Positions 36,760 through 47,076 of a stretch of DNA of 64,000 nucleotides are shown in pieces. Source of the stretch: Tsuneonella flava (lineage in GTDB: Bacteria; Pseudomonadota; Alphaproteobacteria; Sphingomonadales; Sphingomonadaceae). The stretch is taken from NCBI RefSeq assembly GCF_002870965.1, contig NZ_PHSO01000005.1, positions 248,001 through 312,000 on the forward strand, read 5' to 3'. Made by a program: the position numbers and the translations under genes. Below the pieces are notes generated by a model that did not search any database, was not told the origin of the DNA, and was given only the letters and a program-made list of their open reading frames with translations. Position 1 is the stretch's first letter. Every line of letters begins with the position of its first letter.

Positions 36760-37899
36760 GTGATTGTATCGTCTGCCAATGATTTCCGGGAGGCCGCGCG
36801 CAGACGCGTGCCGCGGTTCCTGTTCGATTATGCAGATGGCGGCGCATATTCCGAGCAGACACTCCACCACAATGTCGCCGATCTTGCCGATATCGCTCTG
36901 CGCCAGAGGGTGCTGAAAGATGTCGCCAGCATCGATTTGAAGACGACGCTGTTCGGGCGACAGATCGATCTGCCGGTGGCGCTAGGGCCGGTCGGTATTG
37001 CAGGCATGTTCGCGCGTCGCGGCGAATTGCAGGCTGCGCGTGCAGCGAAGGCTGGCGGTGTCCCGATGTGCCTGTCGACCGTTTCGATTTGCTCGATCGA
37101 GGACGTATCGCAACGCGCGGACCCCTTCTGGTTCCAGCTTTACGTGATCCGGGATCGCGATTTCATGAAAGACCTGATCGCCCGCGCAAAGGCTGCCGGT
37201 GCAGAGGCGTTGATCTTCACTGTCGACATGCCGGTGCCCGGCGCGCGCTATCGCGATGCCCACTCGGGCATGTCGGGCCCGAATGCGCCGCTGCGTCGCG
37301 TTTTGCAGGCCATAGGTAAGCCGATCTGGGCATGGGATGTCGGGCTGTGGGGGCGCCCGCACACATTGGGCAATCTGGCGCCGGTGCTGGGTAAAGATAG
37401 CGGCCTGAACGATTACATGGGGTGGCTGGGTCGCAACTTCGATCCATCGATCCAATGGAAGGATCTCGACTGGATCCGGCAGGAATGGGACGGCCCGCTG
37501 ATTATCAAGGGCATTCTCGACCCCGACGATGCGCGCGAGGCGGCGGCTATCGGGGCGGATGGAATTGTCGTGTCTAATCATGGCGGCCGCCAGCTGGACG
37601 GCGTGTGGTCGAGCGCGCGGGCGTTGCCCGAAATTGCCGACGCGGTGGCGGGAAAGCTGACTGTGCTGGCCGATGGTGGCGTGCGGAACGGGCTCGACGT
37701 GGTCCGTATGCTGGCACTGGGTGCCGACGGTGTGTTGCTGGGCCGTGCATGGCTGTGGGCTCTCGCGGCTCAGGGAGAGGCAGGCGTGGCCAGATTGTTG
37801 CAGCTGATCGCCGCTGAAATGCATGTCGCAATGACGCTGACCGGAGTGAACCGGATCGACGAGATCGATCGGTCGATACTTGCGGAGAACAACCAATGA
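36760..37899 (+). CDS. lldD: L-lactate dehydrogenase, FMN-dependent (LldD type)
   Basis: A 379-residue alpha-hydroxyacid oxidase/dehydrogenase of the FMN TIM-barrel family. Recognised by [26 protein letters not shown] at the N-terminus, WFQLYV, the catalytic His in [11 protein letters not shown] and [20 protein letters not shown] near the end. The GTG at 36760 gives the standard N-terminus; another GTG three codons earlier is possible. The rhamnose pathway encoded downstream ends in pyruvate plus L-lactate, so this enzyme would turn the lactate into pyruvate with electrons passed to the respiratory chain. The four-base overlap with the next gene shows tight coupling. Confidence 0.93.
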   Translation: MIVSSANDFREAARRRVPRFLFDYADGGAYSEQTLHHNVADLADIALRQRVLKDVASIDLKTTLFGRQIDLPVALGPVGIAGMFARRGELQAARAAKAGGVPMCLSTVSICSIEDVSQRADPFWFQLYVIRDRDFMKDLIARAKAAGAEALIFTVDMPVPGARYRDAHSGMSGPNAPLRRVLQAIGKPIWAWDVGLWGRPHTLGNLAPVLGKDSGLNDYMGWLGRNFDPSIQWKDLDWIRQEWDGPLIIKGILDPDDAREAAAIGADGIVVSNHGGRQLDGVWSSARALPEIADAVAGKLTVLADGGVRNGLDVVRMLALGADGVLLGRAWLWALAAQGEAGVARLLQLIAAEMHVAMTLTGVNRIDEIDRSILAENNQ

Positions 37900-38660
37900 A
37901 ATTGCTGGAAGGTAAGACCGTACTGGTCACCGGCGGATCGACCGGGATCGGCAGAGCCGCTGCCATCGGCGCGGCGCGCCATGGTGCAGATGTCGCGATC
38001 AATTACGCGTCAAGCGACGACAAGGCGCATAGCTGCGTGGCCGAGATCGAAGCGTTAGGGCAGCGGGCCATTGCGGTGAAGGGCGATGTCGCCGATCCCG
38101 CGACATCCGGCGAATTCGTCGCCCGTGCGGTGGCGGTATTCGACCGGGTGGACGTGCTGGTTTCGAATGCTGGAATCTGTCCGTTTCATGCGCTTCTCGA
38201 TATGCCGGTGGAGACTGTCGATCGCACTTTCCGGGTTAATCTGCATGGCGCCTATTACATGGTGCAGGCGGCGGCTCGCCAGATGGTCGAGCAGGGTGAA
38301 GGCGGAGCGATCGTTGCCGTTTCTTCGATCTCGGCGCTGGTGGGGGGCGAGTTTCAGACTCACTACACGCCAACGAAGGCGGGTGTGCACTCGCTGATGC
38401 AATCGGCGGCGATCGCGCTCGGCAAACATGGCATTCGCTGCAATTCGGTGCTGCCGGGCACTATCCTTACCGAGATCAACAAGGATGACCTCGCCGACGA
38501 CGCCAAGCGGGCCTATATGGAAAGTCGCACACCGCTTGGCCGGTTGGGGCAGCCCGAGGATATTGTCGGCCCCATCGTCTTCCTTGCTTCGGATATGGCT
38601 GAATACGTTACCGGCGCGGCTCTGCTGGTCGATGGCGGCATGTTCGTGAACCTGCAATGA
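37896..38660 (+). CDS. LRA1: L-rhamnose 1-dehydrogenase (SDR family)
   Basis: A 254-residue short-chain dehydrogenase that should oxidise L-rhamnose to L-rhamnono-lactone with NAD(P). It has the nucleotide loop [35 protein letters not shown] and the catalytic YTPTK, and ends [12 protein letters not shown]. The segments [14 protein letters not shown] and LFVNLQ-like end match the Azotobacter/Sphingomonas rhamnose dehydrogenases as I remember them, not a generic SDR. It overlaps both neighbours by ATGA and begins the chain of rhamnose genes in this operon. Confidence 0.88.
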   Translation: MKLLEGKTVLVTGGSTGIGRAAAIGAARHGADVAINYASSDDKAHSCVAEIEALGQRAIAVKGDVADPATSGEFVARAVAVFDRVDVLVSNAGICPFHALLDMPVETVDRTFRVNLHGAYYMVQAAARQMVEQGEGGAIVAVSSISALVGGEFQTHYTPTKAGVHSLMQSAAIALGKHGIRCNSVLPGTILTEINKDDLADDAKRAYMESRTPLGRLGQPEDIVGPIVFLASDMAEYVTGAALLVDGGMFVNLQ

Positions 38661-40048
38661 TGCGGCGCGGTTCCATCATCTCTGCGCTGCTGGCGGGATT
38701 GCTCTGTGCCCCGGCGGCGCTGGCGAACGAACCTGTCGCGCCGCTCAGCATATCGGACAACCAGCGCTTTCTGGAAGCGGGCGGGAAACCGTTCTTCTGG
38801 ATGGGGGACACTGCATGGCTTCTGCTTAGTCGCCTTAACCGCGAGGAAACCGAACATTACCTTGCCACACGGCAGGCACAGGGTTTCAAGGTAGTGCAGG
38901 TGATGATCCTGCACACGGCGCAAATGGAAAGCCGCAACGGTTCTCCGGCATTGGTCGATGGTGATCCGGGGCGGCCTTACACGACGCCGGGCGCGGACCC
39001 CGCCAAGCAGGGCGAATACGATTATTGGGATCACCTCGACTGGGTGGTGGAGCGGGCCGCGGCGCATGGAATCTATCTCGCCCTGGTGCCTGCGTGGGGC
39101 GATATCGCCGATCAGCGTGCGCTGAATTTCGAGAATGCTTCGGTTTACGGTCGCTTCCTTGCTCAACGGTATGGTGACAAGCCCAACGTCATCTGGCTGA
39201 ACGGGGGCGACACGCGCGCCGAGAACCGTACGAAGGTGTGGGAAGAACTGGGCACTACGATCAAGTGTATTGCGCCCGATCAACTGATGACCTTCCACCC
39301 GATCGGCCGGACAGCTTCGTCATGGCAGTATCACGAGGCACCCTGGCTGGATTTCAATATGTTCCAGTCAGGTCATCGGTCCTACGCACAGGAAGGGCCG
39401 CATGCACGCGCCGAAGATAACTGGCGTTATGTGGCGGAGGACTGGGCCCGTACGCCTATAAAGCCGACGATCGACGGAGAGCCGTCGTATGAGAATATCC
39501 CACACGGATTGCACGAAGAGAACCAGCCCCGCTGGCAGGCCGAAGATGCACGACGCTACGCGTGGTGGGCAGTGATGGCAGGCGCGTTCGGTCATACCTA
39601 TGGTGAGAACAACGTCATGCAAATGTATGTCGTGGGCGCGCCAACGGCCAATTTCGAAGCGGATACGCGCTGGGACAAGGCGTTGCTGGCTCCCGGTGCG
39701 CTGCAAATGCATCATCTGCGCGCACTTATTGAAGCTTACCCCATGCTGGAGCGTGTGCCCGATCAGTCGCTTATCGTGAACAATGGCACGCGTTATGATC
39801 GTGTTCTGGCCAGCCGGGGCGAACGCTATGCATTTGCATACAGCTATACCGGCGCGCCGTTCACTGTGGCGTTAGGCAGGATTGCCGGGGATATGCTTCG
39901 TGCCCGCTGGTACTCGCCGCGCGACGGTGGCTGGCGGGACATCGGAACTATCGACAACAGTGGCACACATCGTTTCGACCCACCGGGCGCAACCGCGCCT
40001 GGTAACGACTGGGTACTTGTGCTCGATAACACAGAGGATCCGTCATGA
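38657..40048 (+). CDS. GH140 apiosidase-like glycoside hydrolase (DUF4038), exported
   Basis: A 463-residue protein with signal peptide ([18 protein letters not shown]) and the DUF4038/GH140 catalytic domain: [68 protein letters not shown]-like [13 protein letters not shown] and [14 protein letters not shown]. The conserved Asp in NGGD and Glu in DGEPSYE fit the family's catalytic pair. A small C-terminal beta domain (collagen-binding-like) ends the protein. Characterised GH140 enzymes release D-apiose from rhamnogalacturonan II, which matches the apiose isomerase upstream. It should act in the periplasm or outside the cell. Confidence 0.88.
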   Translation: MMRRGSIISALLAGLLCAPAALANEPVAPLSISDNQRFLEAGGKPFFWMGDTAWLLLSRLNREETEHYLATRQAQGFKVVQVMILHTAQMESRNGSPALVDGDPGRPYTTPGADPAKQGEYDYWDHLDWVVERAAAHGIYLALVPAWGDIADQRALNFENASVYGRFLAQRYGDKPNVIWLNGGDTRAENRTKVWEELGTTIKCIAPDQLMTFHPIGRTASSWQYHEAPWLDFNMFQSGHRSYAQEGPHARAEDNWRYVAEDWARTPIKPTIDGEPSYENIPHGLHEENQPRWQAEDARRYAWWAVMAGAFGHTYGENNVMQMYVVGAPTANFEADTRWDKALLAPGALQMHHLRALIEAYPMLERVPDQSLIVNNGTRYDRVLASRGERYAFAYSYTGAPFTVALGRIAGDMLRARWYSPRDGGWRDIGTIDNSGTHRFDPPGATAPGNDWVLVLDNTEDPS

Positions 40049-41253
40049 CTGTGGCTGCCACCAAAGGACTGCCCAAAATTAAGCACGTACGTGCCTTTAC
40101 GGTGCGCGGGGGTGGGGCCGATTATCACGATCAGGGCGACGGGCACTGGATCGACGACCATATCGCGACGCCGATGTCGCGTTATCCCGAATACCGCCAG
40201 TCGCGGCAGAGCTTTGGCATCAATGTGCTTGGCACTCTGGTGGTCGAACTGGAAGCCGAAGATGGCACCATCGGATTCGCGGTGACCACTGGTGGCGAGC
40301 CTGCTTGCTATATTGTTGAGAAACACCTCTCCCGCTTCCTGATCGGTCGCAGTCCCGCCGAATATGAGAAGATCTGGGACCAGATGTACTTCTCCAGTCA
40401 GTATTACGGACGCAAAGGGTTGGCGGTAAACGCCATTTCGGGCGTCGATCTGGCGATATGGGATTTGCTGGGCAAGCTGCGCGGCGAACCGGTGTATCAC
40501 ATGCTGGGTGGCGCGGTGCGCGACGAGCTGCAATTTTATGCCACTGGCGCGCGGCCCGATCTGGCCAAAGAGATGGGCTTTATCGGGGGCAAGCTGCCAC
40601 TGCACCACGGGCCTGTCGAAGGACTGGAGGGGATGGAAAAGAACCTCTCCCTGCTGGCTGACATGCGGTCGAAATGCGGCGACGATTTCTGGCTGATGTA
40701 CGATTGCTGGATGTCGTTAGATCTCGATTACGCGACGCGGTTGGCGCATCGAGCTTGGGACGAATGCGGCCTCAAGTGGATCGAAGAAGCGCTATCTCCC
40801 GACGATTACTGGGGGTACGCGGCGCTGAAGAAGAATGCGCCCAAGGGCCTGCTTGTCACAACCGGCGAGCATGAGGCGACCCGCTGGGGTTTCCGTATGC
40901 TGATGGACATGGAATGCTGCGACATTATCCAGCCCGATGTTGGCTGGTGTGGCGGCGTTACCGAACTTATCAAGATCGCCAGTTATGCGGACAGCCGTGG
41001 TGTTATGATGATCCCTCACGGATCGTCGGTTTACAGCTATCACTTCGTCATCACGCGCCACAATTCTCCATTTGCCGAATTCCTGATGATGCATCCGGGG
41101 CCGACCGAAGTCGTCCCTATGTTCGCACCCCAGCTTCTGGGCGAGCCGGTGCCTGTCAACGGTCGCATCCGCGCCAGCGCGCTCGATCAACCTGGCTTTG
41201 GCGTTTCTCTAAATCCTGAGATCGCGCTCCACCGCCCGTATTCCAATTCCTGA
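40045..41253 (+). CDS. rhmD: L-rhamnonate dehydratase (enolase superfamily)
   Basis: A 402-residue enolase-superfamily enzyme that dehydrates L-rhamnonate to 2-keto-3-deoxy-L-rhamnonate. The N-terminus [21 protein letters not shown] and the [18 protein letters not shown] loop are specific to RhmD. Metal ligands lie in [17 protein letters not shown] and TTGEHEA. The general acid/base residues are in [14 protein letters not shown] (Asp) and [13 protein letters not shown] (His). It overlaps the GH140 stop by four bases and is followed by the hydrolase of the same pathway. Confidence 0.95.
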   Translation: MTVAATKGLPKIKHVRAFTVRGGGADYHDQGDGHWIDDHIATPMSRYPEYRQSRQSFGINVLGTLVVELEAEDGTIGFAVTTGGEPACYIVEKHLSRFLIGRSPAEYEKIWDQMYFSSQYYGRKGLAVNAISGVDLAIWDLLGKLRGEPVYHMLGGAVRDELQFYATGARPDLAKEMGFIGGKLPLHHGPVEGLEGMEKNLSLLADMRSKCGDDFWLMYDCWMSLDLDYATRLAHRAWDECGLKWIEEALSPDDYWGYAALKKNAPKGLLVTTGEHEATRWGFRMLMDMECCDIIQPDVGWCGGVTELIKIASYADSRGVMMIPHGSSVYSYHFVITRHNSPFAEFLMMHPGPTEVVPMFAPQLLGEPVPVNGRIRASALDQPGFGVSLNPEIALHRPYSNS

Positions 41254-41272
41254 ATTCGAACGAGGACTTACA

Positions 41273-42127
41273 ATGAAACTTTGCAGATTTGGCGCGCCCG
41301 GTGCCGAAAAGCCCGGTCTGGTCGATGCCGATGGAAAAATCCGCGACCTTTCCGCCCACGTTGCCGATATCGGCGCGGAAGTGCTGAGCCCGGAAAGCCT
41401 CGCAAAGCTGGCGGCAATCGATCCCGGTTCACTGCCGGTAGTGGACGGCAATCCCCGTTATGGCTCGTGTGTGACCGGCACGCGTCAGTTTGTTGCCATC
41501 GGCCTCAACTATGCCGATCACGCGGCGGAATCCAACCTGCCGATCCCGGAAGAGCCCGTGGTGTTCCAGAAATGGGTCAGCTGCATTCAGGGGCCGAACG
41601 ATCCGGTCACAATTCCGAAAGATTCGGAAAAGACCGATTGGGAAGTGGAACTGGGCATCGTGATCGGATCGCGCGCATCATATGTAAGCGAGAGCGATGC
41701 GCTCGATTACGTTGCGGGCTACTGCGTTATAAACGACGTGTCCGAACGCCACTGGCAGACCGAGCGCGGCGCGACATGGGATAAAGGCAAGGGCTTCCCC
41801 ACTTTTGGCCCGGTCGGTCCCTGGATGGTCACCGCAGACGAGGTGGGCGATCCGCAGCAGCTTTCCATGTGGCTCGACGTCAATGGCAAGCGAGTGCAGG
41901 ACGGTTCGACCTCCACTATGATTTTCGGTGTTGCCGAGATCGTTTCCTATCTCTCGCAGTTCATGACGCTGGAGCCTGGCGATATCATCACAACCGGGAC
42001 ACCTCCGGGTGTCGGCTTGGGCCAGAAGCCTGAGCCCTGGTATCTGAAAGCTGGCGATGTTGTTGAGCTGGGCATCGAAAATCTTGGCCGTCAGCGGCAG
42101 GATTTTGTCGCGTGGCAACCGGCATGA
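41273..42127 (+). CDS. LRA6: L-2,4-diketo-3-deoxyrhamnonate hydrolase (FAH family)
   Basis: A 284-residue FAH-superfamily hydrolase that splits 2,4-diketo-3-deoxy-L-rhamnonate into pyruvate and L-lactate, the last step of the non-phosphorylative rhamnose route. Seen are GLNYADHAAESNLPIPEEPVVFQKW, DWEVELGIVIG (metal Glu), CVINDVSERHWQTERG and ITTGTPPGVGLGQKP. The wording matches the Sphingomonas enzyme as remembered. A ribosome site GAGGACTTACA precedes the ATG. Its product L-lactate is the likely substrate of lldD in the same operon. Confidence 0.92.
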   Translation: MKLCRFGAPGAEKPGLVDADGKIRDLSAHVADIGAEVLSPESLAKLAAIDPGSLPVVDGNPRYGSCVTGTRQFVAIGLNYADHAAESNLPIPEEPVVFQKWVSCIQGPNDPVTIPKDSEKTDWEVELGIVIGSRASYVSESDALDYVAGYCVINDVSERHWQTERGATWDKGKGFPTFGPVGPWMVTADEVGDPQQLSMWLDVNGKRVQDGSTSTMIFGVAEIVSYLSQFMTLEPGDIITTGTPPGVGLGQKPEPWYLKAGDVVELGIENLGRQRQDFVAWQPA

Positions 42128-42873
42128 GTGTTTTCGAAGGACGTTTCGCCGGACGCTGCGCCATTGTGACCGGTGGCGCCTCTGGCCTCGGAAAAGCGGT
42201 TGCGGCCCGTATGGTTGCCGAAGGTGCGCGTGTGTCGCTGTGGGACCTCAACAGCGATTTGCTGGCTGAGGCACAGCGGGAAACCGGTGCTTGCGACATC
42301 AGGGCTCTCGACGTGTCGGATGTTCAACAAGTCTCCGCCGCCGCTGCTGAGAGTGCAGAAGCGCTTGGGAAGATCGACGTGCTCGTGTGTTCCGCAGGCA
42401 TAACCGGTGCTACCGCGCCGGTTCATGAATTCCCTGTCGATAGCTGGCAGCGCGTGTTTGAAATCAATGTTCACGGCCTTTTCTACTGCAATCGCGCGAT
42501 CGTGCCATTTATGCTGGATGGCAGTTATGGCCGTATCGTCAATGTGGCGTCGGTCGCTGGCAAGGAAGGCAACCCGAACGCCAGCGCCTATTCCGCGTCG
42601 AAAGCCGCAGTCATCGGCCTTACCAAGTCGCTTGGCAAAGAGCTGGCGGGACGGAGTGTCATCGCCAACGCGCTGACACCGGCTACGTTCGAAAGCCCGA
42701 TCCTGGCGCAGCTTCCGCAAAGCCAGGTGGATTACATGCGATCGAAGATACCGATGGGGCGCCTGGGCGAAGTGGAGGAAAGTGCTGCCATGATCTGTTT
42801 CATGGCCAGCGAGGAATGCAGCTTCACCACTGCTTCCACCTTCGACACTTCCGGCGGCCGGACGACATTCTAG
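42124..42873 (+). CDS. LRA5: 2-keto-3-deoxy-L-rhamnonate 4-dehydrogenase (SDR)
   Basis: A 249-residue short-chain dehydrogenase: NAD-dependent oxidation of 2-keto-3-deoxy-L-rhamnonate at C4 to the 2,4-diketo compound. Marks are FAGRCAIVTGGASGLGKAVAAR, CSAGITGATAPVHEFPVDSW, VASVAGKEGNPNASAYSASK (catalytic Tyr/Lys), ALTPATFESPILAQLPQSQV and the end TTASTFDTSGGRTTF, nearly the same as I recall for the Sphingomonas LRA5 protein. ATG 42124 overlaps the hydrolase stop (ATGA); an ATG at 42112 is less likely. Confidence 0.93.
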   Translation: MSVFEGRFAGRCAIVTGGASGLGKAVAARMVAEGARVSLWDLNSDLLAEAQRETGACDIRALDVSDVQQVSAAAAESAEALGKIDVLVCSAGITGATAPVHEFPVDSWQRVFEINVHGLFYCNRAIVPFMLDGSYGRIVNVASVAGKEGNPNASAYSASKAAVIGLTKSLGKELAGRSVIANALTPATFESPILAQLPQSQVDYMRSKIPMGRLGEVEESAAMICFMASEECSFTTASTFDTSGGRTTF

Positions 42874-42899
42874 CCAACCGGAAAGCACTGGGGAGAGCC

Positions 42900-43811
42900 A
42901 TGGCAAAACGTCCACCGCTGGTCGATCCACATGTCCATTTGTGGGATCTGTCGCACATCCGTTATCCGTGGCTTTCGCCGCCATTCGATACCGATAATCC
43001 GAATGGCAGTGTGCAGTCGATTGCAGTCGACTATTCGCTCGATTCCTATCTTGAAGATGCGTCCGCATGGGATGTGTGCGGCATCGTTCATATCGATGCC
43101 GGCGCTCATCCCGGCGACGCCATTAAAGAGACGCGGTGGCTCCAGCAAATGGCTGACCGTTATGGGAAGCCCAATGCCATCGTCGCCTTCGCGATGCTGG
43201 AAGATAAGGGTGTGGAAGCCGTACTCGAAGCGCAGTCGAGCTATGCCAATGTGCGGGGTATCCGACAGATCGTAAGCTGGCATCCCGATCCGGCGCGAAG
43301 CTACGGCCCGGAAGATATCACTCTTTGCGAAGAGTGGGAGCGCGGGTTCGGCCTGCTCAATAAATATGGGCTCAGTTTCGATCTGCAGGCCTATCCGGGG
43401 CAGATGGACCATCTTGCCGGCCTGATCGGTCGACATCCCGATACGCAGGTGATCCTGAACCACACGGGCATGGCCATCCCCGAGGATGAAGACGGCTGGA
43501 ACGTATGGCGTAACGGTATGCGCGCATTGGCTGCGCTTCCCAATGTGGCAGCCAAGATTTCCGGCATGGGTTTCACCTGGAACCCGTGGAGCGAGGAGCA
43601 GGCGCGCTCCTATGTTCTCGACACGATTGAGATATTTGGCATCGACAGGGCCATGTTTGCCAGCAATTTCCCGACCGACAAGCTGTTCGCTTCTTTCGAT
43701 AAATATTTCAACGCATACGATTCCATCACATCCGCTTTCAGCGACGATGAACGGGCAGCGCTGTTCGGCGGTAACGCCAATCGTATCTACCGGATGGGGC
43801 TGAAGCTGTAG
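42900..43811 (+). CDS. LRA2: L-rhamnono-gamma-lactonase (amidohydrolase family)
   Basis: A 303-residue amidohydrolase_2-type enzyme. It starts PPLVDPHVHLWDLSHIRYPWL (metal-binding HVH), continues VCGIVHIDAGAHPGDAIKETRWL, GIRQIVSWHPDP, VILNHTGMAIPEDEDG and ends with MFASNFPTDKLFASF, GGNANRIYRMGL. It should hydrolyse L-rhamnono-lactone to L-rhamnonate, the step between LRA1 and rhmD. ATG 42900 follows GGGGAGAGCC. With it the rhamnose route is complete within one operon. Confidence 0.9.
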   Translation: MAKRPPLVDPHVHLWDLSHIRYPWLSPPFDTDNPNGSVQSIAVDYSLDSYLEDASAWDVCGIVHIDAGAHPGDAIKETRWLQQMADRYGKPNAIVAFAMLEDKGVEAVLEAQSSYANVRGIRQIVSWHPDPARSYGPEDITLCEEWERGFGLLNKYGLSFDLQAYPGQMDHLAGLIGRHPDTQVILNHTGMAIPEDEDGWNVWRNGMRALAALPNVAAKISGMGFTWNPWSEEQARSYVLDTIEIFGIDRAMFASNFPTDKLFASFDKYFNAYDSITSAFSDDERAALFGGNANRIYRMGLKL

Positions 43812-43813
43812 GG

Positions 43814-46800
43814 ATGGGGCCTGTCGATCTTCGTGCCGAACATACTGTCGATCTGCTGGGGACACAGTCGCCTCATCCACGTCTGTCCTGGCGGATGGAG
43901 GCAGATCGCGCCGGGGCGTTTCAGGTCAGCTACCGAATTCAGTCGGCCGATAGCAGGGAAGCGCTAAAATCCGGTCCGTTGCTGTGGGATAGTGGCCCTG
44001 TACGGTCGGGCAACAGTCTGGATATTCCACATGGCGGCGCGCCGCTTACCACTGGACAGCGGGTCTGGTGGCAGGTCGAAACTTGCGATGATCAGGGGCA
44101 GAGCGCCACGTCGGATCCGGCGTGGTTCGAAGCTGGTCTGATGAATCCGGCGGACTGGAAGGCCGACTGGATTGTGGCGGAAGACGATGATGCCGCTGCC
44201 GATCGCGCCGCTGGCATTCCATGGCTGTGGAGCGGAGACGCATTGGATCCGAGGCCGCATGGCTTCCGTCTGGAATTCGATGCACCCGCCGATCTGGTGG
44301 GCTGCGACGTGCTCGTGTCAGGCAAAGATCATCTGCGCGGGGTTTGGATTAATGGCTGCGCCTGCAAGCCCAACTGGCCATTCGGGTGGGATAGCGATTT
44401 GCCATTCTGGGGCGTTCTTGGTGAATATCATGGCCAGATTCGTCCGGGCCGAAATGTCATATGCGCCTTGGTCGAAGCCGACACCGAAGGCTTCTTCCCG
44501 GTTGATGGCGGCGCCTTCGCGGCGTTGATCCGCGTGCATCGCGCCGATGGCTCTACCGGCCGGATTCCCGGTGCCGCGTGGCGTGTGATGCCTGATCCAC
44601 CTCTGGGCTGGTGCCAACCGGATTTCGGCAGTGGCGAGTGGCAAGTTCCGCAGCCCAGCGGATCGTGGGCCCGGGGCTATCCATGTCCGAGTGAACCAGC
44701 CATATTGCTTCGGCGCGAATTCGATCTCGATGCGCCTGTCGTTTCAGCTCGCCTGTATGCAACTGCGCTTGGGGCGTACAAAGTCTCCATCAATGGTCGT
44801 GCAACGGAAGAAGCTGTCCTTGCACCGGAAATAACGGTGGCATCCGATCACCTGCTATATCAATGCTATGACGTGACCGAGCTGGTGCGGCAGGGTATGA
44901 ATGCCATTGGTGCGATGATCGGCGATGGCTGGTATGCGTCCCCCTTCGGCTGGCGGATCGAACGGTATGGGTTTGGCCCGCCCCCGCGTCGTTTCTCTGC
45001 GGTACTGCATGTCGAGCTAGCCGACGGGCGCAGGCAGACAATAACGACAGGACCGGGGTGGAAGTCTTCGGTTGCGCCGGTCCTGGTATCGGAAATCTAT
45101 GATGGAGAAATGCGCGACGCGCGGCTCGATCAGCCGGGATGGGACAAGTCGGAGTTCGACGATGCGCGCTGGTCCGACGCGCCTGTAGGTGAAGCGCCAG
45201 AGGTGCGGCTGGAGGCGCAGACCGCGCCTGTACTAAGGCGCATGGACAGCCTTCGCCCAATTTCGATTAGCGAGCCTGTGGCCGGGCGCTATGTCCTCGA
45301 CTTCGGGCAGAATTTTTCGGGCTGGGTGCGCTTGTCGGCCGCCGGGCCAGCAGGAACGCAGATCACCATGCGCTTCGCCGAACTGCTAAATGCCGATGGC
45401 ACGGTTGATCAGTCGAACCTGCGACTGGCGCGCGCGACGGATCGCTATATTCTGGCAGACGATGGGCAGGAGATATTCGAACCGAGCTTTTCCTACCATG
45501 GCTTCCGATATGTCGAGATTGAAGGATATCCCGGCGATTTAACTGCGGACAGTGCCGAAGGCGTGGTGGTTTACAGCGCCTGCCGAGAGACCGGCGCAAT
45601 GACATTCCATGATGCGCCATTGCTGCAGAAAATCTGGAACAATGCACTCTGGAGCCAGCGGAGCAATTTCTTCTCGGTGCCTACCGATTGCCCGCAGCGA
45701 GACGAACGCATGGGGTGGATGGGGGATATTCAGGTGTTCCTCGATGCCGCAGCGTTCAATATGGAGGTCGATCCCTTTATACGGCGCTTTCTGATGGAAG
45801 CGCGTGCGGCGCAGCGGGAAGACGGTGCCTATCCGATTGTTGTCCCGCAACCGCAATCGTTCCCCGATGTTGCCACTGCGGGCTGGAGTGAGGCGGGCAT
45901 TATTCTCCCGTGGCAGCTTTGGCAGCGATATGGCGACACGGCGGTCATCGAAGAGAACTGGGATGCGATGCAGCGCTGGATGGACTATCTGGAGCAGCAC
46001 AATCCCGATCTGGTCTGGCGTCACAAGCGCGGGCTGGATTTGGGTGACTGGCTCTCGGTCGATGCAATCAAGCCCGATGACGAAACGACGCCCCGCGCTT
46101 TATGTGCAACGGCCTATTGGGCCTGGTCTGCCGAACTTATGGCGCAGATGGCCACAGCCTCTGGCCGCGAACATGCTGCGGGGCGTTTTTCATCTTTGCG
46201 GGAAGGGATCGGCACTGCGTTCGTTCGTGAATTTGTGGCGGCTGACGGAACGTGCGGGAATGGCAGCCAGACCGGTCAGGTGCTCTCGCTTGCCTTCGGG
46301 CTGGTTCCCGATGGCCTTCGTCAGAAGGCGGCCGGAATCCTTTCTGCCGATATTCACCGTCGCGGTATGAAGCTGTCCACCGGGTTTCTTGGCACGCCCT
46401 ACCTGCTCGACGTTCTGGCCGACGCGGGGCTTTTGAAGGACGTTTCAGGCCTATTGTTGCAGACCGGGTATCCCAGCTGGGGCTATATGCCCACGCAGGG
46501 TGCCACTACGGTGTGGGAGCGGTGGAACGGCGACACCGGCGACCTTTCGATGAACAGCTACAACCACTACGCTTTCGGTGCAGTAGTCGGGTTCTTCTAT
46601 CGTCGGCTGGCTGGGATCGCACCGGCCGCGCCCGGATTCCGGCGAATAGCGGTGCGGCCGCTCTGGTTGCCTGACGTTGGGCGTGTTTCGGCTCGGTACG
46701 ATTCCGTTATGGGTGTGATCGAGACCACGACGGATGGCGATGCATCTGGCCTCACAGCGCTGTCGTTGACGGTGCCTGCCAATACTGTCGCCGAGGTTCA

Positions 46801-46930
46801 GTTGCCCGCAGGCGGCTGGTTGATCGATGGCCAGTGTATCGAGGATGATCCGCGCATTTCAGCTCTTGCGACTGCAAACGAATGCACTTCGTTCGAGATT
46901 GCAGGCGGCCGCTTCCAATTCACTCGCTGA
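43814..46930 (+). CDS. GH78 alpha-L-rhamnosidase
   Basis: A 1038-residue inverting alpha-L-rhamnosidase. Domain order: N-terminal Ig-like domain (SPHPRLSWRMEADRAGAFQ), beta-sandwich carbohydrate-binding domains (about 130-440), the (alpha/alpha)6 catalytic barrel (about 510-880) and a C-terminal beta domain. The catalytic motif VPTDCPQRDERMGWMGD carries the general acid Glu, and TTVWERWNG carries the likely base Glu. No signal peptide is visible at the start, so it probably acts in the cytoplasm on small rhamnosides after import. Last gene of the apiose/rhamnose operon; a strong terminator follows. Confidence 0.93.
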   Translation: MGPVDLRAEHTVDLLGTQSPHPRLSWRMEADRAGAFQVSYRIQSADSREALKSGPLLWDSGPVRSGNSLDIPHGGAPLTTGQRVWWQVETCDDQGQSATSDPAWFEAGLMNPADWKADWIVAEDDDAAADRAAGIPWLWSGDALDPRPHGFRLEFDAPADLVGCDVLVSGKDHLRGVWINGCACKPNWPFGWDSDLPFWGVLGEYHGQIRPGRNVICALVEADTEGFFPVDGGAFAALIRVHRADGSTGRIPGAAWRVMPDPPLGWCQPDFGSGEWQVPQPSGSWARGYPCPSEPAILLRREFDLDAPVVSARLYATALGAYKVSINGRATEEAVLAPEITVASDHLLYQCYDVTELVRQGMNAIGAMIGDGWYASPFGWRIERYGFGPPPRRFSAVLHVELADGRRQTITTGPGWKSSVAPVLVSEIYDGEMRDARLDQPGWDKSEFDDARWSDAPVGEAPEVRLEAQTAPVLRRMDSLRPISISEPVAGRYVLDFGQNFSGWVRLSAAGPAGTQITMRFAELLNADGTVDQSNLRLARATDRYILADDGQEIFEPSFSYHGFRYVEIEGYPGDLTADSAEGVVVYSACRETGAMTFHDAPLLQKIWNNALWSQRSNFFSVPTDCPQRDERMGWMGDIQVFLDAAAFNMEVDPFIRRFLMEARAAQREDGAYPIVVPQPQSFPDVATAGWSEAGIILPWQLWQRYGDTAVIEENWDAMQRWMDYLEQHNPDLVWRHKRGLDLGDWLSVDAIKPDDETTPRALCATAYWAWSAELMAQMATASGREHAAGRFSSLREGIGTAFVREFVAADGTCGNGSQTGQVLSLAFGLVPDGLRQKAAGILSADIHRRGMKLSTGFLGTPYLLDVLADAGLLKDVSGLLLQTGYPSWGYMPTQGATTVWERWNGDTGDLSMNSYNHYAFGAVVGFFYRRLAGIAPAAPGFRRIAVRPLWLPDVGRVSARYDSVMGVIETTTDGDASGLTALSLTVPANTVAEVQLPAGGWLIDGQCIEDDPRISALATANECTSFEIAGGRFQFTR

Positions 46931-47018
46931 CTGGAGCCCGCAGGCGAGGGAATTGCACCGCTTGCGGCACCGCTGCGCTTGCTTGCTGCCCGCTACGCCA
47001 AGCCTTCACATAGAGAAT

Positions 47019-47055
47019 GCCCCGGCTTGCGTTGGCAAGCCGGGGCGCAGTTTTT
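47019..47055. terminator. Strong terminator between GH78 and TonB receptor genes
   Basis: GCCCCGGCTTGC and GCAAGCCGGGGC form a perfect 12-base stem with a GTTG loop, followed four bases later by TTTTT on the plus strand. It ends the long GH78 operon and may also serve the convergent receptor gene. Confidence 0.9.
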
Positions 47056-47076
47056 CGTCCTGGAGGGGACTGATGA

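Noticed and set aside
39844-40608. Minus-strand open frame across GH140 and rhmD
   Set aside because: It is antisense to two well-supported genes and has no recognisable domain.
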